Of a stretch of 19,202 bases of DNA, positions 14,741 through 19,202 are shown one piece after another (the first letter of the stretch is position 1; the number at the start of each line of letters is the position of its first letter). The position numbers and the translations under genes were made by a program. Below the pieces are notes generated by a model. That model was not told where the DNA came from. It made no database searches and worked only from the letters and a program-made list of their open reading frames with translations. Origin of the DNA: Eubacterium sp. OM08-24 (GTDB taxonomy: Bacteria > Bacillota > Clostridia > Oscillospirales > Acutalibacteraceae); NCBI RefSeq assembly GCF_003438075.1, contig NZ_QSTA01000003.1:229964-249165 (forward strand), given 5' to 3'.

Positions 14741-14805
14741 CATTTTTAAGTCATTTTTGCACTCTTGCCAGAACACTAAAATCATTTTGATGCTTTATTG
14801 ATGCT
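14741..14805. repeat. Two pairs of direct repeats with 11-base period beside the attachment site
   Basis: CATTTTT occurs at 14741-14747 and 14752-14758; TTGATGCT occurs at 14787-14794 and 14798-14805. Both pairs have an 11-base period, about one helical turn, and lie 16-80 bases from the core. They could be arm-type integrase sites, but chance cannot be excluded for the first, AT-rich pair. Confidence 0.4.
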
Positions 14806-14881
14806 ATTGGAAAATTACCACTTGAATAATTGATTATGGATACATGACGTATAACATAATTGGGATTCCGTGAAAAGCAAG

Positions 14882-15041
14882 TTATTGCTCAAAATTTGCT
14901 ATGCAGTAAACAAAGAGTACATAGTTAAATTTCTTCGGTTTTTTATCCTCAATATACTCATGCGGTGTTAGCTTGTAATCTCCGGTATAATTCTTTTGTA
15001 TTGATATTTACATTAACAGACTCTTCAATAGGCTCAATATA
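14882..15041 (-). pseudogene. Fragment of an unrecognised gene, apparently frameshifted
   Basis: On the minus strand one frame gives YIEPIEESVNVNINTKELY and an overlapping frame gives YTGDYKLTPHEYIEDKKPKK then FNYV before a stop at 14882-14884. Joined at the shared Tyr they read like one continuous hydrophilic protein segment with a frameshift. There is no start codon or ribosome binding site. The family is not recognised; it may be left over from the inserted element. A plus-strand ORF at 14965-15189 covers part of this region but has no ribosome binding site and is not supported. Confidence 0.3.
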
Positions 15042-15276
15042 TTATATAGATTCGAGCAGTATTTTTCAAGATACTAAAATCCCCAATATTTACCAGTCGC
15101 AACTTGCTATTGCAATTTGCGGAAATATTTTATATACAATCTATATCATTTTTGAAATAAAAAATCAATATTTGGGGTACAAGGTGTAATTTTATGTCAC
15201 AAAATGCAACATATTAAAAAGTTCCATGTGAAAACAGCGGCAAAAATAGATTTTTGTTTATTTTTCTGCACATTAG

Positions 15277-15285
15277 TGATATAAT
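15277..15285 (+). promoter_or_regulatory. Probable -10 region of the two-component operon
   Basis: TGATATAAT gives an extended -10 (TG at 15277-15278, TATAAT at 15280-15285). The best upstream -35 candidate is TTGTTT at 15254-15259 with a long 20-base spacer, so the extended -10 would carry most of the recognition. A second TATAAT lies at 15292-15297. I found no clear LytTR-type direct repeats upstream. Confidence 0.45.
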
Positions 15286-15334
15286 ATAAAATATAATATA
15301 CATATTTAGGCTTGCATTATATGAAGAGGGAAAA

Positions 15335-16066
15335 ATGAAAATAGCTATTTGTGATGACAACGAAGATTTATTAAAGAATATGCACTTTATACTTCAGAAT
15401 ATATTTAAACAATACACATCATATTTTGAAATATTCAGCTTCAGTTCGGGTAATTTGTTATTAAAATCTCATAAGGAGAGTAATTTTGATGTGATTTTTT
15501 TAGATATCGATATGCCGGAAATAAATGGATTTGATGTCGCCAAAAATATACGAATGGGATATTCGGGATGTCGTATAATATTTATCACATCGCATTCTGA
15601 ATTGGTCTACGACAGCTTTGATTTTCAACCCTTTGATTTTATCAGAAAAGATCAACCGGAAACTTTAGATAAAAGTTTTGCGAATGTTGTAAGAAAATTA
15701 ATGCGTCATATGAAACAAAATGAAATTATGATTTTAGAGGATGAATTTTCTAAAAAATACCCTATCCCTATTAGAAATATTATATATTTGGAAAGTAATA
15801 AACACTATATTAATTATTATGTATTAAATGAAAATAAGTCTTTTAAAGATAGATGTACTATTAAAGAATGTGAAAATAGATTTGAAATATATGACTTTAT
15901 ACGAATACATAAAAGTTATATTATCAATCCGGTATATATTGATTTTATAGACAACCGCAAAGATGAAATTATATTAAAACACATAAACCTGAAATTACCA
16001 ATGAGCAGGAATTATAAGAAAATAGTTAATGAAAAATATACTTTGTATTTGAGGAATACAATATGA
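15335..16066 (+). CDS. LytTR-family response regulator (AgrA-like)
   Basis: This 243-residue protein has an N-terminal receiver domain (about 1-125) and a C-terminal LytTR DNA-binding domain (about 140-240). Receiver residues are in place: acidic pair D7-D8 (AICDDNE), phosphoacceptor D57 (VIFLDIDMPEING), Thr/Ser in FITSHSE and the lysine in FDFIRKDQPE. The LytTR part shows IRNIIYLESNKHYINYY, FIRIHKSYIINPVYI and LPMSRNYKKIV. Such regulators bind pairs of short direct repeats and often control peptide signalling or bacteriocins. AGAGGG precedes the ATG by six bases. Its TGA overlaps the ATG of the kinase gene (ATGA). AT content is higher than in the housekeeping operon, consistent with acquired DNA. 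Confidence 0.92.
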   Translation: MKIAICDDNEDLLKNMHFILQNIFKQYTSYFEIFSFSSGNLLLKSHKESNFDVIFLDIDMPEINGFDVAKNIRMGYSGCRIIFITSHSELVYDSFDFQPFDFIRKDQPETLDKSFANVVRKLMRHMKQNEIMILEDEFSKKYPIPIRNIIYLESNKHYINYYVLNENKSFKDRCTIKECENRFEIYDFIRIHKSYIINPVYIDFIDNRKDEIILKHINLKLPMSRNYKKIVNEKYTLYLRNTI

Positions 16067-16353
16067 TAGATACTCTGTGGCAGTTACTTGAAGTCGTAGT
16101 AAATTTTTATCAAGGAATTATTATCTCTGATTATGTATATTCAATCCTTGGTGACAGAAAAAAACGCTCCTTCTTCAAAAGCGGCGGGATTGTGTGCGCT
16201 TTTATATTGACAATCACAATAAGCATAATTAACCATTTCATTAATTTTGAAGGAATATATCTGTGCGTATATATAGGAATAGTATTTGTATACTCACTTA
16301 TTTGTCTGGATGGAAAAATACTAAAAAATTCTTCGTTTCGTCTTTTTCCGTAA
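16063..16353 (+). CDS. Sensor histidine kinase, N-terminal membrane part (separated by a frameshift)
   Basis: This 96-residue reading frame starts inside the response-regulator stop (ATGA) and encodes the first membrane segments of an AgrC-like kinase: YQGIIISDYVYSIL, GGIVCAFILTITISIINHFI and GIYLCVYIGIVFVYSLICL. After the A6 run at 16323-16328 it reads NSSFRLFP and stops at 16351-16353. If the ribosome or a mutation moved the frame by -1 at the A run, the sequence would continue LKKFFVSSFSVIFISIITSL into the ORF below and give a protein of about 438 residues, the usual length of such kinases. So this is the 5' half of one original gene, not an independent protein. Confidence 0.7.
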   Translation: MIDTLWQLLEVVVNFYQGIIISDYVYSILGDRKKRSFFKSGGIVCAFILTITISIINHFINFEGIYLCVYIGIVFVYSLICLDGKILKNSSFRLFP

Positions 16354-17378
16354 TATTTATTAGCATTATTACATCTTTAGTTGCTAATTTTTTTGCACTT
16401 TTATTTAATAAGTCTGTTAATAATATTTTTTTACATCAAAGCTTGGAACGTTTTATTAGCATTGTCGTATGTCAGTTAATCATTTTATATGTATATAAGC
16501 TTACATTAGGAATTTTCAAAAAAGAAAACAAGAATGATTTAAGCAGCAGAGAGTGGATACTCATATTGTCGGTTCTTTTTATAAGCGTAGTAATAGCAGG
16601 ATTTCTCACTTTAACATCTACACAAAATGTTCCGGGTAACACCAGGCTTGTAATAGTGATTTGTATAGCAGGGATCGTACTTATTAATATTGTTACAGTA
16701 TACCTTGTTATTGATTTAAGTAAAAAGAACTCTGTTATAAAAGAAAATGAAATGCTTCGTATGCAGCAAGTATATCAATCAAATTATATTGAAAATGCAA
16801 AAGCTCAATATGAAATCATCAGAAAAATGCGGCATGATATAAAAAATAATTATATTGTTATCGGTTCGCTGATTAAGAGCGGAAATATTGACAAGGCAAC
16901 AAAATATATAAATGATAATATACATAACTTTACTTTGTTTGCAAACGTTATTAATACAAATAATGATGTTGTAAATGCCGTTATTAACTATAAATCGGCA
17001 ATCGCACAGGAACTTGAAATAGAGGTTTCAATAATCACTGTATTGGATTTTGATGGCATAAGCGATATAGATTTATGCAGTCTTATCAGCAATTTATTTG
17101 ATAATGCCATTGAAGCTTGTAAAAAAATGAACAGCAACAAACATATAGATTTCTCAATCAAAAAAGATGAATCAGTTTATTATTTTAGTATGAAAAACAC
17201 GATTGGACATTCCGTGTTAGAAGGGAATCCTGAACTAAATACAACGAAGAAAGACAAAATTATCCACGGCTTCGGTACAAAGATAATAAATGATATTGCT
17301 AAAAAATATAATGGAGCATTCGATTATTATGAAGAAAACGGTTACTTTATCTGTAGCATTATATTGAAAAACAAATAA
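16263..17378 (+). CDS. GHKL sensor histidine kinase (AgrC-like), main part
   Basis: From GTG 16263 this frame encodes 371 residues, of which about the first 21 are the out-of-frame overlap with the N-terminal part. Then come hydrophobic membrane segments (about 22-48, 62-84, 98-118, 128-151), a dimerisation region with the phosphoacceptor H191 in KMRHDIKNNY, the N box SNLFDNAIEACKKM (N277, N281) and the G box HGFGTKIINDIA (335-346). This is the AgrC/HPK10-type GHKL ATPase arrangement. It would phosphorylate the LytTR regulator encoded upstream. A GAAGGA about nine bases before the GTG could allow independent initiation, giving a kinase with fewer membrane segments. It ends the operon; a hairpin follows at 17413-17484. 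Confidence 0.85.
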   Translation: MRIYRNSICILTYLSGWKNTKKFFVSSFSVIFISIITSLVANFFALLFNKSVNNIFLHQSLERFISIVVCQLIILYVYKLTLGIFKKENKNDLSSREWILILSVLFISVVIAGFLTLTSTQNVPGNTRLVIVICIAGIVLINIVTVYLVIDLSKKNSVIKENEMLRMQQVYQSNYIENAKAQYEIIRKMRHDIKNNYIVIGSLIKSGNIDKATKYINDNIHNFTLFANVINTNNDVVNAVINYKSAIAQELEIEVSIITVLDFDGISDIDLCSLISNLFDNAIEACKKMNSNKHIDFSIKKDESVYYFSMKNTIGHSVLEGNPELNTTKKDKIIHGFGTKIINDIAKKYNGAFDYYEENGYFICSIILKNK

Positions 17379-17412
17379 GTTATTTACAAATAGTCGGTTT
17401 GACTAAAATTTT

Positions 17413-17490
17413 CAGAGCATATTTGACTTCCGTTTCTGTTTTACCGCCAATTCCAATTTAACGGACTTTTTCAAGTATGCTCTGCTTTTT
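17413..17490 (+). terminator. Long-loop terminator candidate after the kinase gene
   Basis: CAGAGCATATTTGA (17413-17426) pairs with TCAAGTATGCTCTG (17471-17484), with one mismatch, around a 44-base loop, followed by CTTTTTATATTTT. The stem base is strong and the T run is good, but the loop is long for an intrinsic terminator. Confidence 0.6.
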
Positions 17491-17561
17491 ATATTTTCAG
17501 GCTCTATTTATTTCTTCAATATTTATATAGAGCTCTAATTCCATACTTACTCTTTTATACT

Positions 17562-17608
17562 AATATCCCACAGGAAAGCGGAAAAATTTTTCTTTTCTAT
17601 GGGATATT
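17562..17608. repeat. Inverted repeat in the gene-free region 17379-17820
   Basis: AATATCCCACAGGAAAG (17562-17578) pairs with CTTTTCTATGGGATATT (17592-17608), 17 positions with two G-U type differences and a 13-base loop. No long U run follows. It could be a second terminator or the relic of a small transposable element. The rest of 17609-17731 shows no gene or clear promoter. Confidence 0.45.
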
Positions 17609-17731
17609 AATATTACATCTTTTGCCTAAATATAACACGTTATGCCAAATAAGTAGACACAAAACTTTTTGTATTGTATAGTTAAATAAATTAATGATGG
17701 ATGTGAATTTTTTGTTAGAAAGAATATTTAG

Positions 17732-17800
17732 TCAAATCCAGACGGAAATTTTAATATTGAAACTATTAACTCTTATGGAAATTCCGCTGAATATGAGTAA
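17732..17800 (+). pseudogene. C-terminal fragment of an unrecognised protein
   Basis: Codons from TCA 17732 read SNPDGNFNIETINSYGNSAE then YE and TAA at 17798-17800. The peptide looks like genuine coding sequence, but a stop lies directly upstream and there is no start. It ends 20 bases before the next gene. It is probably the leftover end of a deleted gene. Confidence 0.3.
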
Positions 17801-17820
17801 ACTATAGATTGGAGCTTATT

Positions 17821-18558
17821 ATGATTATCAAAAATTCTAAAAGCAAAAAAGCAATGTTACTTCTGCTTGTAATTGTTTTAGTTGCTACAATAATAATATT
17901 TATTTTATTTGCAAAATATTATAATGATACTCAGGTACCTGAATTAATTGATTCACCAACTGAAATTTCAGTAGGATCAGTTGAAGATATTGAAAATCTG
18001 ACAATAGATGATGTTAATGATATTGGTGGTTATATTACAACTTACCAATCGAAAACGGAAATACCAAAGGAAATTAAAGGAAGATTTACATCACAGAAAA
18101 TCCTCGATCAAGAAGACGCAGCAACCGCATTGCTAAGCTTAAGAAACTTGTTTGGTATAACCGAATACAGCTTTTATTGTGAAGATATTAATGAAGGAGA
18201 TGAAATTAGTATATTATTGCATCAACTTCATAATGGAATACCTGTAGACGGAGGATATTTTCGCATAGTTAATTCAAAAAACGGGCAAGCAGTTTCAGTA
18301 AAAGGAACATTTATCGAGGTAAGCGATGTTGAAACGAATCCGAAGATATCGTATGAAGACGGCAAAAAATCAATAGATTTGGAATCCAACACACATATAA
18401 AATCTGCACAATTGGTAATTTGTGCTATGAACGATATAACTCCTGTTTTATGCTGGAAATATGAAACTAAAGCTCAAGATCCTATTGACAGTAAACTTAT
18501 TTATGTTAATGCTATTAATGGTAATATAGAAATGGAAATTCCGACTGCAATCAGCTGA
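17821..18558 (+). CDS. Membrane-anchored FTP/PepSY propeptide-like protein without protease domain
   Basis: This 245-residue protein has a basic N terminus, one membrane segment (about 11-31) and an outer part. Residues about 98-165 resemble the FTP propeptide domain of thermolysin-type M4 metalloproteases: DAATALLSLRNLFGI, then LLHQLHNGIPVDGGYFRIV and AVSVKGTFIEV. Residues about 175-240 resemble the following PepSY propeptide domain. The M4 catalytic HExxH domain that normally follows is absent. In M4 proteases the propeptide is chaperone and inhibitor, so this may be a free-standing inhibitor, or the surviving front of a broken protease-type gene. I chose ATG 17821 with GGAG at 17811-17814; a TTG at 17809 precedes that site. 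The same frame stays open after the TGA for 29 codons. Confidence 0.7.
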   Translation: MIIKNSKSKKAMLLLLVIVLVATIIIFILFAKYYNDTQVPELIDSPTEISVGSVEDIENLTIDDVNDIGGYITTYQSKTEIPKEIKGRFTSQKILDQEDAATALLSLRNLFGITEYSFYCEDINEGDEISILLHQLHNGIPVDGGYFRIVNSKNGQAVSVKGTFIEVSDVETNPKISYEDGKKSIDLESNTHIKSAQLVICAMNDITPVLCWKYETKAQDPIDSKLIYVNAINGNIEMEIPTAIS

Positions 18559-18597
18559 AAAATTAAGACAATACCCCACAATTATAATGTGCGAATT

Positions 18598-18852
18598 GTG
18601 AATTCAGATTTTCCAAAAATTGTTATCAAGACTCTTTATGAAGTTACCTAAAGTCCAATATTGCTGATATATTTTCAGATAAGGAAAACTTCAAATGTGA
18701 ATGGTATGAAGATTGTGTAACAATAACATTCATTAATAATCAAGGAGAAATAGGATCATCATTCAGATTATACCGGACGGAAATTGCAATAGGAAGATGC
18801 AATTTTTTATCTGGAAAATGTATGGTAATTCATCACAATGGAATAAAGAAAA
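18598..18852 (+). pseudogene. Frameshifted gene remnant interrupted by IS30 sequence
   Basis: One frame reads VNSDFPKIVIKTLYEVT to TAA at 18640-18651, and another frame continues with SNIADIFSDKENFKCEWYED, then CVTITFINNQGEIGSSFRLY and IGRCNFLSGKCMVIHHNG up to about 18850, where IS30-like sequence begins on the other strand. The two parts probably belonged to one gene. No family is recognised and no start codon with a ribosome binding site is present. The first part is in frame with the preceding FTP-domain gene beyond its stop. Confidence 0.4.
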
Positions 18853-19005
18853 CTAAACAGCATAAATCAAATCAAGTTGTTGTTCAAAAAGTTGTTCCGG
18901 TGTCTGATAGTTCAGGATTTTTCTTGATAAGTTGTTGATAATATCTGAAAAGAACAAGATGTCATCAGCTGAGTAATCGGAAATCACTTTGCCCCCCTTT
19001 GGCAT
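18853..19005 (-). pseudogene. IS30-family transposase, C-terminal remnant
   Basis: On the minus strand the sequence reads PKGGKVISDYSADDILFFSD, then IINNLSRKILNYQTPEQLFE, then QQLDLIYAV and TAG (18853-18855). RKxLxYQTPEQLFEEQL is the C-terminal signature of IS30-family transposases. Only about 50 codons remain and no catalytic DDE residues are included, so it cannot transpose. It lies between two pieces of other degraded coding sequence, so an insertion was followed by an internal deletion. Confidence 0.75.
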
Positions 19006-19123
19006 ACTTGCTGGTTTTAGAGCATGGTACATTTTGCAGCATTATGATGAATATGCTGGGAAATATCAGCCTTTTATTTCATATATGGAGTTTGATAAAA
19101 CATTCGAAGGAACAATTATATGA
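19001..19123 (+). pseudogene. C-terminal fragment of an unrecognised protein beyond the IS30 remnant
   Basis: The frame gives GILAGFRAWYILQHYDEYAG, then KYQPFISYMEFDKTFEGTII and TGA at 19121-19123. The composition is protein-like, and the fragment begins where IS30-like sequence ends (about 19000). It may be the rear part of the gene remnant at 18598-18852, but this cannot be shown from sequence alone. Confidence 0.35.
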
Positions 19124-19144
19124 AAAAAAGAGCGCATATTATAT

Positions 19145-19202
19145 TGTGGTGACCCCCAAAAGTTAGACTTGAAAGCGTAGTGGCTTTTAGCTGCTACGCT
19201 TT
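19145..19202 (+). mobile_element. End of an IS3-family-like insertion sequence (partial)
   Basis: TGTGGTGACCCCCAAAAGTT followed by AGAC resembles terminal inverted repeats of IS3-family elements (TGACCCCCAAAAGTTAGAC type). Just inside it, AAAGCGTAG (19172-19180) and CTACGCTTT (19194-19202) form a perfect 9-base hairpin, a terminator-like structure often found at IS ends to block incoming transcription. The transposase genes would lie to the right of the window. Confidence 0.55.

Noticed and set aside
14965..15189. A 74-codon plus-strand ORF before the response regulator
   Set aside because: No ribosome binding site is visible, and the opposite strand shows more protein-like fragments at 14882-15041.
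17694..17807. A 37-codon ORF just before the FTP-domain gene, considered as a signalling peptide for the agr-like system
   Set aside because: It has no ribosome binding site, no cysteine or typical AgrD features, and a different frame in the same DNA (17732-17800) looks more like real coding sequence.

Overview
The window looks like a chromosomal segment from a low-to-moderate GC member of the Clostridia, probably a gut Oscillospirales/Ruminococcaceae-type Firmicute. The main evidence is the order rimP-nusA-ylxR-ylxQ-infB-rbfA-nrnA-truB, strong AGGAGG ribosome binding sites, and extended -10 promoters. The species assignment is inference; no rRNA is present.

Layout. 1-131 is the 3' end of a yifB/comM-type AAA ATPase gene. 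It is followed by an HD-domain phosphohydrolase (244-843) enclosed by two copies of the yifB tail (88-206 and 954-1058). A lipoprotein with a C39-like cysteine peptidase fold follows (1351-2112) with its own strong promoter, then an eroded ORF (2170-2388). On the minus strand is an ECF sigma factor (start 3988) with a membrane-anchored, probable anti-sigma partner (2479-3504). Next is tRNA-Thr(GGU) (4523-4598, minus), whose 3' end, terminator and downstream spacer are repeated in tandem as two units of about 200 bp. A small redox/NAD operon on the minus strand follows: a 51-residue zinc-ribbon protein (6078-6233), a four-cysteine flavodoxin-like reductase, and a nicotinamidase-like hydrolase. 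About 550 bp without genes precede the translation operon.

The housekeeping operon (14281 down to 6813, minus strand) starts from a TTGCAA-17-TATAAT promoter with a leader of about 160 nt that can fold into alternative hairpins. It encodes ribosome maturation (RimP, RbfA), transcription antitermination (NusA), RNA-binding proteins (YlxR/RnpM, YlxQ), initiation factor IF-2, nanoRNase/pAp phosphatase and tRNA pseudouridine synthase TruB.

Upstream of that operon, at 14660-14704, is only the 3' part of a tRNA-Trp(CCA) gene, with its terminator and a relative of the tRNA-Thr tail repeat. The tRNA part ends in its anticodon loop at an inverted repeat resembling a tyrosine-integrase core site (14697-14725). 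Everything from about 14707 to the end is AT-rich and accessory in character: an agr-like LytTR response regulator, a GHKL histidine kinase broken by a -1 frameshift at an A6 run, a membrane-anchored FTP/PepSY propeptide-like protein with no protease domain, several gene fragments, a 3' remnant of an IS30-family transposase, and the end of an IS3-like insertion sequence. This reads as one flank of an integrated element that is decaying.

The most unusual signal is the tRNA-associated tail repeat. Behind both tRNA-Thr and the tRNA-Trp fragment lies a related non-coding element, and in each case it carries an 11-13 nt stretch exactly complementary to the 3' part of that particular tRNA.
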